Source: Ectocarpus siliculosus (lineage: Eukaryota; Sar; Phaeophyceae; Ectocarpales; Ectocarpaceae). From it: a stretch of 64,000 nt of DNA. A program made the position numbers and the translations under genes. Positions 25,101-36,454 of the stretch are shown here, one piece after another. Numbering within the stretch: position 1 is the stretch's first letter; every line of letters starts with the position of its first letter. A model generated the notes under the pieces. The model did no database searches. It was not told the origin of the DNA and saw nothing but the letters and a program-made list of their open reading frames with translations. Location: contig FN649742.1 of the NCBI GenBank assembly GCA_000310025.1, positions 5,387,247-5,451,246 on the forward strand, read 5' to 3'.

Positions 25101-28100
25101 GAGACGAAGACGGCGGCGTATCTGTGCAGCGGGTGCAGACAGAAAGGGAAGGCGGTAGTGAAGGTTCGTCGCCATCGCCACCAGGATGGTTGGGAACTCC
25201 AGAGCGGACTAGGCTGCACAGCTCTTGTGTGAACACGTGAGAGCGATGTCGGCTACGGCGAAAGTTGTAGTTGAATTGCACGACCGGCCTCCTCCTACAT
25301 CCTATGAAGGTCTTGGCTCATATTGGTAGCGCCGTGTTGCTTGCATCAATAGCAATTTGGACGGAGTGCTATCCATGAAACGACCCCGCCAACAACGCGC
25401 ACACTGGAGGGACCAGTTTTACAGCACGTGCGTAAAGCACTCATGGCATGCTTGTATGCAACCATGTTACTTGGTATCAGTTGTATGCAACCATGTTACT
25501 TGGTATCAGTTGTCAACACCCTGAAAAGATCAGCAGAAAGTTTGATACCAATTAAAGTGATATCAGAAGCTGTTCCTTGCGTACCTTCGCAGAATCAAGA
25601 TACTTCCCGACCAGCGAGGCTACGTGTGCGCTGGAGACGATGGCGCCCTGAGCGCTGTGGCTACGTTCGAGACTTGTTCGGAAGAGGATCTCCGAAGGGC
25701 TACCTTCGCATTGACGGGGCACTCGAGCTTCGTCACGGATTGCGATACCGCTGAAAGTGGACACGCAATACTCTCAAGCAGGTGTGACACCTCGGAAGAT
25801 TTTGTCGTTCTTTGAATCGTTGCCGTGATTTGCATGAGGCCTGAGCCGGAAACAAGTAAAAGGCCAACGGTTGATTGTACAGTGCAGTACATGTGTGTGT
25901 GTTTGCTGTGTGTCTTTGGTAGATGCTTCGTTTTGTAATCGGCCGACGATTTGTCCACCTAGGACGCACACACTGCTGTTGTTCATGAGTCTACGCTCTT
26001 GCGTTCATAAGGACCCGGTTGTTTGCATGAAACCTCTATATAATGAAAATTATTGTTGGTAATGCTTGCTGAAGTGTCACGGCTTCGCTATTTTAGGCCA
26101 TGGACACTGCTTGGTCGGCGCCTCTCACTGTAGAAATGTGCGCCTGCAATCGTAGTCGTTGCCAACTCTCCATAAAGCGTGCAAGCACACACTAGCGATT
26201 GTAATCGTCTCAGCGTCTTCTGCGTCTCCCGCCGCCCACACCCTTACGAAAGTACTGATGGACGAATGCTACTGTGGGATCCCGTGGCCACGAACACTCC
26301 GGTGGCTAGCGTCTCGGTCGGCCGCCCGGTCAATAGCGCCTGCTTCTCTGCCGGAGATCCCTACGCGCTTCTTTGTGCTCCCGAGCTCGGCACGAATTGC
26401 ACAAGGGGACATGGAAACGACGACCTTGTTCAGATATGGGACCTAAGGTAAACAGAACAAGAAACCCACGCTCAGTGCAGTGTGCGCATCTCGTTGGGTA
26501 TGTTCGTAGAAGTCTCACCAAAATTGCCCCCAACACCTTCCTTTCCGTCTTCCGTTTCCTGCACGGCGGTGAGTGCCTCTCTCTCTTTTCATTCATTGTT
26601 CGTGTTCCGCCTGCTTTACTTGTGGCTGTGTAGGTCCTTGAGGTGTTTCAAAGACGCCATCCCCGCAGCTGTCGCAACGGCTTTCGGTGAAGATCCACCT
26701 GCGACGACACCGCACGACGCTTCCATGCAGCCCCCGCCCCCTCAGTCCCCGCAATTCTGGACCACTTCAACGACACGAAGCAGTACAGCACGCACACCTG
26801 CCCACATCCCTCCGTGGCTATCAACGGTTTTGGGTTCTTCAGTTCCCTCGCCAGCGACGCCCCTCTTGGTAAGCGTTTCTTGCCGAGGCATGGATTTACG
26901 TAAGATATGGGGGTACAACGGTGAATGGAAAGAACAACGGTGCAACTTGGAACTACAGCGATGAAATGCCGAAGTACTTTTGCGGCCGCGCTTCTCTATT
27001 CAGATCATTTTTTTGTTTTTTTGGTCCAGCGGTGTTTTTTGCCTTGCCCTTAGAAAGCTCTTTTATCCATACATGCAAGAATGTGCCGTGCACTTCGTTC
27101 CACTCTGTCTCATCCTCGTCCCCGCTGTCGTCGTCCGCACTGCATGCTCTACGATGACGTTGTGGGCTTTTTAGAGGAGGCCTGCATGGACAGGCGATAG
27201 CAATGACGCGGAGTCCGTGGCCTCATCCACTAGAGGCAGTCGCGAGCAGTGCAGCTATGAGACGCCTTCCGGGAAGGAGAACGACTTTCCCCTTCGCTCA
27301 AGCGGCGGCAGCACCACCAGTAGGATCAGCAGCGCAAGCAGCAGTTGCAGCAACAGCCCCTGGAGCGGGAGAAGAGGAGGCACTGAAGGTGCCTCGAACC
27401 CTGGTTTTAGTCCCTCTCCTTCGTCGAAGGACAGAGGGCAGCAGGGCCCCGCAGGGCCAACCCGCAAGGTGCTGTTGCCTGCGCGGGACGAGCCTCATGC
27501 ACGTCTTTCCGTGTCCTCTCTTCCAGCATCCGGTTGCCTGCACGAAGGGAACGGGAAGACATGGATCCCTGGCGGCTTAAAGACATGGCAGGCGAGCAGG
27601 CGGCGAGTTCGCACAGCGGGGGCACGGATATGCGCGGGAGAGGCCTGCGTTGCGTGCAGCACTAGTGCAGCTGCGAGCGCGTGTTCAGTCCAGGTTTCGT
27701 CCGATGGGAAAGGGATTCTAGTGGGATCACGAAATCGCACTGTCACTCTCTTCGACACCCAATCTCACGAGGTCGTATACCGCTTTGGCTACCCAAGGCT
27801 GTCTCGTGCCCGCCCAGTGCTTGTGGAAAGCTCTCCGAATGGTGGCGTTGGGGGGTGGGGTAGAGGCAGGGGCGGGACCGGGAGTGGGGATGTCTTCGCC
27901 GGAACCATGGAAGGGGAGCTTCGATCTTGGAGAGTAGGTTCGCAATTCCCCAACCGTGTCTTCAAAAAGGCGAGCCACCACCGGGGCTTCGAGATTTACT
28001 CTGTTGCCATAAGCAATAGCGGCTGTATGTTTGCCTCATCCGACTCCAGCGGAGCGGTTTACGTACAGTCAGCCACGTCCGGGAGAGACGCCCAGGACAG

Positions 28101-28137
28101 CAGTGGGGCGGATGCCAAACATTCAGGGGGAGACTAG
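25101..28137 (+). CDS. WD40-repeat protein (5' end not found)
   Basis: Exons with matching phases: 25101-25236, 25593-25781, 26253-26447, 26634-26868 and 27175-28137 (stop TAG). WD-like blades are SGDEDGGVSVQRV, YVCAGDDGALSAV, ALTGHSSFVTDCD with ILSSSTDGRMLLWDP (created across the 25781/26253 junction), DDLVQIWDLR, ILVGSRNRTVTLFD, VFAGTMEGELRSW and IYSVAISNSG with FASSDSSGAVYV. A Ser-rich low-complexity linker of about 110 residues precedes the last blades. The propeller probably acts as a scaffold; no specific family is recognised. Around 26687-26747 the coding character, judged by GC-rich third positions, moves to another frame (AILDHFNDTKQYSTHTCPHP). This implies a 62-nt intron or a frameshift, so the 26634-27175 part is uncertain. 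The gene is convergent with the WDR44-like gene. Confidence 0.7.
25450..25512. repeat. Direct duplication, 2 x ~34 bp
   Basis: The unit TTGTATGCAACCATGTTACT followed by TGGTATCAG occurs twice in a row within the WD40-gene intron 25237-25592. Confidence 0.9.
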
Positions 28138-28363
28138 CACCTTTGCTTCAAAGGGCAGCACCGTATGCTATGGAGTTCTTGAGGTAGCCTAGACTCGGGT
28201 GTAAAGTATGATGAGTAGTATTCAGAAACTGCCAACAACTGTTGCAATAACCTTGTTGCTTCGCACGCGGGAACACCGGCAACTACACACGATGGCACGG
28301 ACTGTCCAACCTGTTCCATGAGCGGGTGAAAGGGGGAGGCACGGCATCAAGACGGGTTCCCGT

Positions 28364-28863
28364 TAGAGATGGGTACCGGACGTGAAAAAACATCCGATAA
28401 CCGACTAGGAGGCGTTATTCTCAAAATTCAATAACCGGTATAACCGTTTTTTTTCAGCCCCGATTAACCGGTTACACCAGTTAACTGGATCATATAAGGA
28501 AACGCCTCCGCAATCTCTCAAAACTGGGTCTGTTTTGTGGCTATGGCATACACACCATCTTTCAATTCTACCGGTGTATGGCGCAATATTTCACGCACAC
28601 GTTGTATTGTCGTAGGGTCAAAGAAGAGATGGGCACCAGAATGGAACAACCAATGAGCGAAAAACGGCTAGGAGACGCTATTCTCAAGTAAAAAACCGCC
28701 GAATAACCAGGGTTTTCAGCGCCAGTTGACCGGATAACCGGTTATAACCGTTTGAAAAACGCCTCCTTTTCGAAATGCCTCCTCTATTCTTTTTTTGATA
28801 ACCGTCGCTCATATCCAGATAACCGAGTATTACCAGTTATTTTTCAAACGGGGCCCATCTCTA
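28364..28863. mobile_element. hAT-type MITE, 500 bp, with 8-bp target duplication
   Basis: The element starts TAGAGATGGG and ends CCCATCTCTA, a 10-bp perfect terminal inverted repeat. It is flanked directly by GTTCCCGT on both sides (28356-28363 and 28864-28871), a perfect 8-bp target-site duplication. TIRs of the TAGAGATGGG type and 8-bp duplications are characteristic of the hAT superfamily. The inside is AT-rich with repeated AACCGGTTA motifs and no ORF, so it is non-autonomous. A second AGAGATGGGCACC near 28624 shows an internal partial duplication or nested copy. Confidence 0.93.
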
Positions 28864-29435
28864 GTTCCCGTTCGGTAGAGCCTGCCCATTCGACACCTCC
28901 CGGCACGTTGACGAAGGACAACTTCTGAAGCAACATTTATAGAAAACCAAATGGCCACCGCTACCACGCCTGAAAGCACTGAGTTGGATTTTGAACTATG
29001 TTGTTTGTTGCCACAGGTCCAGCTCTTCTAGCACGGAGAATACGGGTAAAATCCACCAACACGAATACAAAACGTGCACGTGGGCATATCACGTTTAAAA
29101 AACAGAACAGAACATACACTTTAGGCGGCGGGTATTCAACAGGGAAAGACACCCGAAAACACGTTAACATATATAGAAAAGAGAGTTTCATGCGCGAAAC
29201 GAATACCCAAACCGAACCACACAATACGCACGGTGTATGCAGCGTTTTCATGTGCATCGGCCTCCGGCCGTTCTATGTCCTATGAAGTCGCTTACGCGCA
29301 CACAGCACCTCCGAACCATTGTAAACATTTCAAAACGTACAGACGTCGAATACCACGAATACACACCCGGAGCAAAAGCTGCGGATGATGCGCAGAAAAA
29401 GAGAGGTACGGGCACGCCCAAACCCAACCCGACCC

Positions 29436-31667
29436 TCACGGTTCTCCATCTGCACGCTGTTCGCAGAATATTTTGCAATTGCCCTCGTTGTCTCCGGTCA
29501 CGATCACACGGCTCGATGTCCCTCCGAGGTTCTTCGCCACGCTAGCGGGGGCAAAGAAGGCCACCGGGACACCTACCCTCTTATCGCACACCCGCGCCCG
29601 CTCGTGCCCCTCCCGCCCACTTGACCAAGTCACCGATTTGGTGCCTGGCGGGGTGGTCGGCGTTGGCCAGACGTGAACACTTCCATCTGTGGCACCGCTT
29701 ACGATCAAGTTTCCGTCGTCGCTGTATCGCGCCGCCGTGTGCCGCCCGAGTTCCCCCTCGGTGCTGTGCCCTTTGAGCTTGAACCCGACAGTCACACCCC
29801 TCTCCCCTGACACCAGTATGCGCGAGCGGTTGTCGTTTGTGCTCACAAGGAGGTCAGCCTCGAGACGCTCCACCCACAGATTGCCACTGCCGTTCGCATC
29901 CTTCTCGTCCGCCTGCGGTGCCACGACCTCACCTCCAGCGCGGGGACTCGGGGCTACCTCCTGCGAGTTTTCACCCATCTTCCCCCCAGTGCTGCGTGAG
30001 GCGCCGCTCAGTCGGTGCTCTTCCCCATCTGAATCACTGCAGTCCCCCGCCAGCTCAGCCGGCCCTTTCGTTGGTGGGCGGAAGCACAGTCCCGTAACTC
30101 GTTCCTCTACAGTGCCTGGAACTCGAGCTCCGGCTCTCGACCCCAATGTGTTTCGTCGTCTTCTGCCGCGTCCTCTACCGCTGCCACCGTTGGTATTGCC
30201 GTTATCGTTGATCTGGACGCGGTCGCCGCCGGCACCATTTGACCGCCCGTCGCCGGTGCCCACGGACAGTCGTCTAACGGGGCTCGTCGCGAGGCGTGTT
30301 CGCTGTGCAGCCGAATGCCGAAAGCCATGCCGGCGGCACTCGACCGTCAGCTCGAGCGACATGTTTTCCATGCGGTAGAACTCAACGTTGCCGGCTATGC
30401 CGCCCGCGGCAAAGCTTTGTCCCCCCGGACAAAAAGCGACGGCAGTCACAGCCCTCTCCGACAGAACCGACTGTTCCACCTCCGGAGAATCCAAGGAAAA
30501 CAGTCGGATTCTCGCGTCCATGCACCCCGTCAAAAATCTGCCCCCGTGCGCTTCACCTCCGGGCTCCCAGGCCACGGAAGTCACCCCCCCCCCGTGCTCG
30601 TAAACTTCCGAGCACTCGTTCCCCTCCAACGGGTGCCAACAGCGCACAGTCCCGTCGGATGACCCTGTCAAGAGCGCGTTGTCCCCCCCCGCCCAAGCCA
30701 AGGCCACGACAGAATCAACATGCCCCGTGAGAACCCGCAGAGGTTGGTCGTCTACCAGGCGCCCCTCCACGCAAACGGAGCTCGGCTGCCTCGACATTCC
30801 TCGGTCCACCGGAAGGCCAACGGCTACCGCTGCGGCGTTCGGAGAACCTTCTCCGAGAGCCAGTGTTTGGCGACGCTTTTGAACCCGAAAAACGCAGCAG
30901 CGTCGGTCCATTCCGCATGTCGCGAGGAATGCACCGGAAGGGCTGAACGACATCGCCCTCACACCTCCGGGGTGGAGCCTCGGCAACAACTGGGTTGTGC
31001 TCATGTTGCGGAGCTTGAAAGTGGGGGGTGCGTCGACGCTGAGGATAACACTGCTTGTCGTGCTGTCGCTGTTGCTTCGGCCATGGGAGTTGCTTCCACA
31101 GCGCGGACGCGAGAAGGACTGTCCTGACACCGGCGATCTCGCCCCAAACCGCAAGGGCGACGCCCTACCTGACAAGCTCGAAAACCCCAATTGGAGAGAA
31201 GGCGGGGTGAGCGGACCCGCAGGGGCCAGCGGGAAGTAAGCAACGTCGCCGTTGCTTGGAGGAAGCAAAGTTGGCCGCTGAAATGCGGGGGCTTTGTGTC
31301 GCTGCAGTCTTGGCCAGCCCCTGCTTCCGTGTGAGTGGGATCCCAGGCGTGGTGAGACCGTGGCCCATTGGGGGGCTGGACGACGAGCCAAAAGTGTGTC
31401 TGCGAACGCTGTGGCCTCGACCTCCTGGCCAGTTTCCTTGTTCTTCAACAGCCATTTCGATGGATCGCTCACAGCTTCATAAACTGCAAGGGTATCCTCG
31501 CCATGAGAAGGTTTATAGGAGAGGTAGCTCTCGAAGGTCGCACCATCACTCGTGTCCGGCTTGAGAGAAGAAACGGCTCTCGGAGACTCCGCCGGTGGCT
31601 GTTTGGCAAGGTTCGATGCAGCAGCATCGCTGGTCCCGGGGCTTTTCTTGGCGGGCAGAGGTGGCAT
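29436..31667 (-). CDS. WDR44-like WD40 protein
   Basis: One long exon, 743 residues from MPPLPAKK (31667). The open frame extends to a Met at 31772, but TTTTTTCTGTCAG ending near 31692 looks like a 3' splice site, so an upstream exon is possible. The first 230 residues are Ser/Pro-rich and disordered. Blades then follow: VRAMSFSPSG with LATCGMDRR, LTGHVDSVVALAW with LLTGSSDGTVRCWH, VTSVAWEPGG with FLTGCMDARIRLF, and VTAVAFCPGG with FAAGGIAGNVEFY. Next come a basic-acidic insert of about 160 residues, LLVSTNDNRSRILV, and AARYSDDGNLIVSGATDGSV. The order, including SSDGTVRCWH and the NDNRSRI element after the insert, matches WDR44/rabphilin-11 and plant homologues, which act in Rab11-linked membrane traffic. 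Orthology is inferred; the fold is clear. Confidence 0.85.
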   Translation of the reverse strand: MPPLPAKKSPGTSDAAASNLAKQPPAESPRAVSSLKPDTSDGATFESYLSYKPSHGEDTLAVYEAVSDPSKWLLKNKETGQEVEATAFADTLLARRPAPQWATVSPRLGSHSHGSRGWPRLQRHKAPAFQRPTLLPPSNGDVAYFPLAPAGPLTPPSLQLGFSSLSGRASPLRFGARSPVSGQSFSRPRCGSNSHGRSNSDSTTSSVILSVDAPPTFKLRNMSTTQLLPRLHPGGVRAMSFSPSGAFLATCGMDRRCCVFRVQKRRQTLALGEGSPNAAAVAVGLPVDRGMSRQPSSVCVEGRLVDDQPLRVLTGHVDSVVALAWAGGDNALLTGSSDGTVRCWHPLEGNECSEVYEHGGGVTSVAWEPGGEAHGGRFLTGCMDARIRLFSLDSPEVEQSVLSERAVTAVAFCPGGQSFAAGGIAGNVEFYRMENMSLELTVECRRHGFRHSAAQRTRLATSPVRRLSVGTGDGRSNGAGGDRVQINDNGNTNGGSGRGRGRRRRNTLGSRAGARVPGTVEERVTGLCFRPPTKGPAELAGDCSDSDGEEHRLSGASRSTGGKMGENSQEVAPSPRAGGEVVAPQADEKDANGSGNLWVERLEADLLVSTNDNRSRILVSGERGVTVGFKLKGHSTEGELGRHTAARYSDDGNLIVSGATDGSVHVWPTPTTPPGTKSVTWSSGREGHERARVCDKRVGVPVAFFAPASVAKNLGGTSSRVIVTGDNEGNCKIFCEQRADGEP

Positions 31668-32923
31668 AACCGATTCCTTCCCATTATCTGACAGAAAAAA
31701 CAAAGAGGCGTGCACGACAGCATCGCAATACAAGAAGAAGAAACAGCGGGTGTTATGTCTACCAAACTGCAATTGAGCGCTCAGATGGTGCCCATGTAAG
31801 CTGCATCTTGCAAATTACGCAACTTCATAATAATTACGCAGGAAAAATAAATGCAAACACGGAAAGATTACCCATGCGAGATATACCCAGAGTCGAACGG
31901 GATGTGTTGGAGTCTTTGCGGCAGTGAGTGGAGGGGAACCAGCTGGGGACTGGGAGTCTATTTATGCGTGTATACACTGAAATTTCATCAGTGATGCCAG
32001 CAGGTGCTAATCACACAAAACACTGTCTAGATACAAATACCACAAGATATCTCCCCCGTAGTTTCCTCTTTCTACTGGGTCAACGACAAAAATATCGGGG
32101 AGAAACCCTCCGTTATGTCGTGTCTACCATCGCTTGCTGTAAATGTAGTTGGGCGAGAATCGTTCTTTTGGCGTTTTGACGTACACGTTGGATCAGGTTG
32201 ACTTGCAGTCGAGTGACATTTTTCTCAGCTTATACTCCACACCTATCCCGCCGCGCGTGCGTTCTGCTTCCACTGCTGCTGGAGGGACAAACAAAGGCGG
32301 AGTTGTTGCACACAAGACTTGTGTGTGTGAAGGGGTGGACAGATTGCAAGAGATAATGGGGGTGATGCGCGATGATGCATGCACTATGATGTGAGCATGA
32401 TGACGACTAGCAACGCCGACGATATTCGTCGTCTTGATGTTAAAGCAATTAATTCGACAAACTTGAATCATGATCTATATAGAAAAAATACTATACATCA
32501 GTCAAGCGTTGAGCAGTCGGTCAAACTAAAAACTCGAGTTGACCAACACGAGCAACCCGTCATCATACCGCCATGTACATGCGCTCCACCCGCGGACGCT
32601 ACCCCCCCCCCCCCCCGCCCCCCCGTTCCTGTCGCCTCGGAGGGTGCTCAGTTATTCGGCAGAGCACCCATACATAGGGCAATTTTTTTGTAAGACACGG
32701 AAGAACTTCCAACAATTATCTATGTTTTAGAGGGGTAGAGCCGGGTAGGTGCCTGACTCCAACCAATCACCCGTCGAGTTTGTAAGACATTTTGTAATAC
32801 AGAGACAGATGATTGGGCGATGGGCACGACGCTCTCGGCAGAATCACTGATATCCTCTCGCACAGCAGCACCATACACACCACGTAGACAACGTACGATA
32901 CAACCAGCATAGCAGTATACGGA

Positions 32924-33545
32924 CTGCTGTAGGCCAAGGGCAGCCAAAGGCATACATCATGGGAGGCGTTGGGTTGGACTCTTGCGGCCCCTTGCCTGCT
33001 GTCGGCAGCACAAGCGAGTGACGACGCAAGTCAACCCGCGGTCCGTCTGCATCACCCTCAACCTACCGATCTTTGGAGCTTCCCGCACAGACGTATCCCC
33101 ACAACAGAGAAAACGAGGCCTGCACACTGCTGTAGGCCAAGGCCGGCCAAAGGCACACATCATGGCTGGCGTCGGAAGCTATTTTTAGACCCTGAGGCCT
33201 ACTGCTAGCAGCGTAAGCGAGGGAACATGCGAGTGCACACAAGTGAGATCTTTGTCTGCTGTCTCTTCGTCTGCCGGCCGATCTTTGCTTCCACAGCAGA
33301 TGCACCCCAGAAACAGAGACAAGTGAGACGTACACAGTGCTGTAAGCCATGGGCGGCCAAATACGCACGTCGTGGGAGGGGTCGGGCCCAATTTTTCGAG
33401 CCTGTTGCCCTCTGCTAGTAGCGAAAGCGAAGAAAGCAAGTGCGCACCCATGCACAGCAGCAGCGGCAGCGCCGGCAGCAACAGCAAGCAGCAGCAGCAG
33501 CAGCAGCACTGCTGCCGCTGAGCTGATGATGATGAGAGCTAAACA
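32924..33545. repeat. Tandem repeat, about 205-bp unit, 3 degenerate copies
   Basis: Copies begin with CTGCTGTAGGCC near 32924, 33127 and 33337. Each continues with GGCCAAAGGCA-ACATCATGG and later CAGCACAAGCGAG-like blocks. Identity between copies is perhaps 70-80 percent. On the minus strand each unit can be read as a peptide with a shared SHDV..WP..AYS pattern, but the frame is not kept across all copies. The last copy runs into a (CAG)n tract at about 33460-33512. Confidence 0.8.
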
Positions 33546-33680
33546 GCTCTCCCATTCATCCCCTGACTGACTGGTGGTATCGGGTGAGGTGTGAGCGTGC
33601 GCACTGGTGACCTACGTGGTGGCGTAGGCTCCATCCATATCTATCTACGCTTGCTTTGATGTCTCTCTCCGACCCTTCTT

Positions 33681-33745
33681 TTCGCGCTTCGCGCGAAATA
33701 TATATATATTTTTGTTGGACCCCTATGTATGGGAGGTGAGCCAGT
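33681..33745 (+). repeat. Repeat end shared with 53.4 kb (TTCGCGCTTCGCGCGA)
   Basis: TTCGCGCTTCGCGCGAA, an AT-rich stretch, CCCTATGTATGGG and GTGAGCCAG. The same order (TTCGCGCTTCGCGCGA, AT-rich, CCCTACCTATGGG, CTGAGCCAG) is found at 53443-53515. This is probably the conserved end of a transposon family. Confidence 0.55.
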
Positions 33746-33766
33746 TATTCGACCTCTTTCCAAAAT

Positions 33767-34088
33767 CGTCGTGGTCCCGAGCACCCTCCTTCGGCGCCAT
33801 CTATGCGACCTTCTTTTGATCCAGCCAGGCGAGACTTCACGGGTAAGCTTGTAAACACCGCGGCCGGAAACCCGGTCGACTTCTCCACAACAGTGACGAG
33901 GGGCCTTCGACATCGCTCGTGAAAGGCGTACGAGGGCACGTCGCTGCTAGCCATACTCGTTACCGTTATGGAGAAGTCGACCGGGTTTCCAGCCGCGGTG
34001 TTTACAACCTTATCCATGAAGTCTTGCCTGACTGGATCAAAAGAAGGCCGCATGGCGGGCGCCGAAGGAGGGTGCTCGGGACCACGTC
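33767..34088. repeat. Foldback with ~133-bp arms that each encode the same peptide
   Basis: The left arm (33767-33900) and right arm (about 33956-34088) are inverted copies separated by about 55 bp. Read inward, each arm translates to the same frame: EHPPSAP-MRPSFDP-R-DF, then K-VNTAAGNPVDFS-TVT. Most differences are C-to-T or G-to-A changes and many alter the amino acid, so the arms are no longer under coding selection. It probably derives from an inverted duplication of a gene fragment. Confidence 0.8.
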
Positions 34089-34970
34089 GAACTGAATACC
34101 CTCCGAGGGGACAGGGAGGGGGGGAGTAGCTCCCATGGGCAGAGCGCGTGCACATGGATGGCGGCATGATGACGGGGTTGTTCCTCGTGACCCGTCTCCA
34201 GTCAGTTTGACTGGACTACTCAATATTGCTTTTCGGATTCTGTGTGCTACTTCTTATTTGTCGATATTCATCACACACAAAAAATTGGCAACCTTGTTTC
34301 GTCGGTTGCATCTATATGTTTGGCTTTGGGATACCGTAGTGTTTCTGAATAACTGAACACTTGGTTTAAATGACACAATCATATTAATAGCTTCAACATG
34401 AAGAGACTAACGCCGGTTGCTTGTGTGACAACACATTCAAGGATGGGATAGTGGAAACACACGTAGGGCTATATTAATTCGTCGCTTCTGTTTCCCGTAC
34501 TTGTTCGGGTCGAGTACTGGCTTTCACAGAAAAAACAGTAACCCGTCATAAGTACATTGTAGCCTAGAACAACGAGCAGCGACTGCCGCTGCGGTAGCAG
34601 CGAGAGGAGCTGTGCCGAGACAACCGCAACACAGGATAAAGGCTAAAGCGGTATCCACACGAGTACATGTACTTCGCACTGCGTACAATGTTAAGCGTAT
34701 GCGTTGTCCGTTGCGCATCAGTTTGAGATTCCTTACCTTGCCGAGATTGGTTTTGCAACGAGGATGAACAAGCAAAACACAGAAAATGGACAAACCGACC
34801 CAGTGTCATACATGTTTTTTCCTTTCTTGGAGGAAGACACGGATGTCCGAAGCACGGAGAGTCGCAGCAAGCTGTGTGCTCAGAGAAAGCGATGTGTTCC
34901 GGTACTGTGTGGTAGAGGAAGAGGGCTGCTAGCTGCTAGCGCACGAAACTGTGAGGGTGCCCCCTCCTAG

Positions 34971-35386
34971 TTCCCTCGGGTGTGTGGTTGACCAAGCAGA
35001 GTCTTGCAAGGGAAGGTTCTTCAGCTTGTACCGCTACACGTGTCGAAGATGAACTTTCAGTGCAAGGACTCAGACTGACCCTATGGCAGCTAGGAGTCTC
35101 GGCATACCGTAATTGTGCGTGTTATGGCACCGGGGTGCGATCGTTTTTTAAATCATTCCTATCTTGGCTTTTATCGCGTTCCCTCGGGTGTGTGGTTGAC
35201 CAAGCAGAGTCTTGCAAGGGAAGGTTCTTCAGATTGTACCGCTACACGTGTCGAAGATGAACTTTCAGTGCAAGGACTCAGACTGACCCTATGGCAGCTA
35301 GGAGTCTCGGCATACCGTAATTGTGCGTGTTATGGCACCGGGGTGCGATCGTTTCTTAAATCATTCCTATCTTGGCTTTTATCGCA
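34971..35386. repeat. Near-perfect tandem duplication, 208-bp unit
   Basis: Unit 1 (34971-35178) and unit 2 (35179-35386) differ at only about two positions (CAGC/CAGATTGT and GTTTTTT/GTTTCTT), so the duplication is recent. Unit 2 runs straight into an inverted copy of its own CACCGGGGTGCGA motif. Confidence 0.93.
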
Positions 35387-36190
35387 CCCCGGTGCCATAA
35401 CATGATGGTGCAGAAATGCAACTAAGTAATTTCGTTCTGGATTTCCTGCGCACCCCGACGAGTGCGATACGGAAGAAATCACACTGTGGCCATTTTACGG
35501 TGCTGAGTGAACACACCCCGGCGCGATGACACCGATAGGTGCGATACTCCAGAAACGAACACAAGTGTTTCCTGGTACGAGTACAACACCGCAATTGTGC
35601 CTATTACGGTACTTCAAATGAAGCGGCTGATGATAGGAGTTTAGGGTAGCATGTTGCCAAAGACAGCAGACGCTGTGGTTCCCTGCTGGGAAAGATATAC
35701 GGTAGTTTGTTTTTCTTCCAATCTCTTTGTTGGTCACAAGCCCCTCATTTGATGGCTGGTGCTTCCATCTGTATTTGTCCTCAAGGGGCATGGCACCGGT
35801 ACAATTGTAGTACCGTTTACGAACTCAATCTACTCGGTTGGTTGGAGGTGCGGGGTGTGTTCTGCGTGCTTAGTTGAGTGAGTGAGTGCATTCGATATAC
35901 TGATTATTACCGTAGAAAAAGAACATGAATAATTTCTACCGCACCTTGACGGTACGATATACACACATGAACGGAATGGCGCCCCAGCCGTTCGTGACAT
36001 TCAAGCTTGACACGTGGCCCGGAGGGTTCCGGAACCTTGCGGAAGCACGCAAATTTACGGTCTAAGCAGGTTTTATATCGTTGATATCGCACCGGGTGCG
36101 TTAACACCGATACCGGTGCGAAAATGCAATTAAATCATGCCGTTTTCGATACTTTTGCGCTCCCCGGCGCCATAACACCGGTGGGTGCGA
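35328..36190. repeat. Cluster of GCACCCCGGTGCCATAACA-type palindromic boxes
   Basis: GTTATGGCACCGGGGTGCGA at about 35328 is followed 55 bp later by its exact reverse complement, forming a hairpin. Degenerate versions (CGCACCCCGACGAGTGCGATA, CACCCCGGCGCGATGACACC, GCACCGGGTGCGTTAACACC, CCGGCGCCATAACACCGG) follow to about 36190, spaced some tens to a few hundred bases apart. Confidence 0.65.
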
Positions 36191-36454
36191 AACCAACGAT
36201 GGGCGCCACAACACGCACAATTCCGGTATGTCACTTACACAGCTGTTTATCGGATCAATACATGCCGCATACGTGCATCTACAAACAATATCTGCATTCC
36301 GATGGTTGGGATCGCTGAGACTGTTGGGGAAAATTCGAAACTTGTCAAACATTTTTTGTTTTTTTTTTTCTGACGATCGCGTGCCGCTCTTGTCGCCAGA
36401 ACGTCTCTATCTGTATGCACCAAATGCATACATCGGATATGATGTTGCTGTGTC

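Noticed and set aside
29689-30378. 229-residue plus-strand ORF over the WDR44-like gene
   Set aside because: Antisense shadow of the WD40 frame; Pro/Ser-rich because of GC-rich codons on the other strand.
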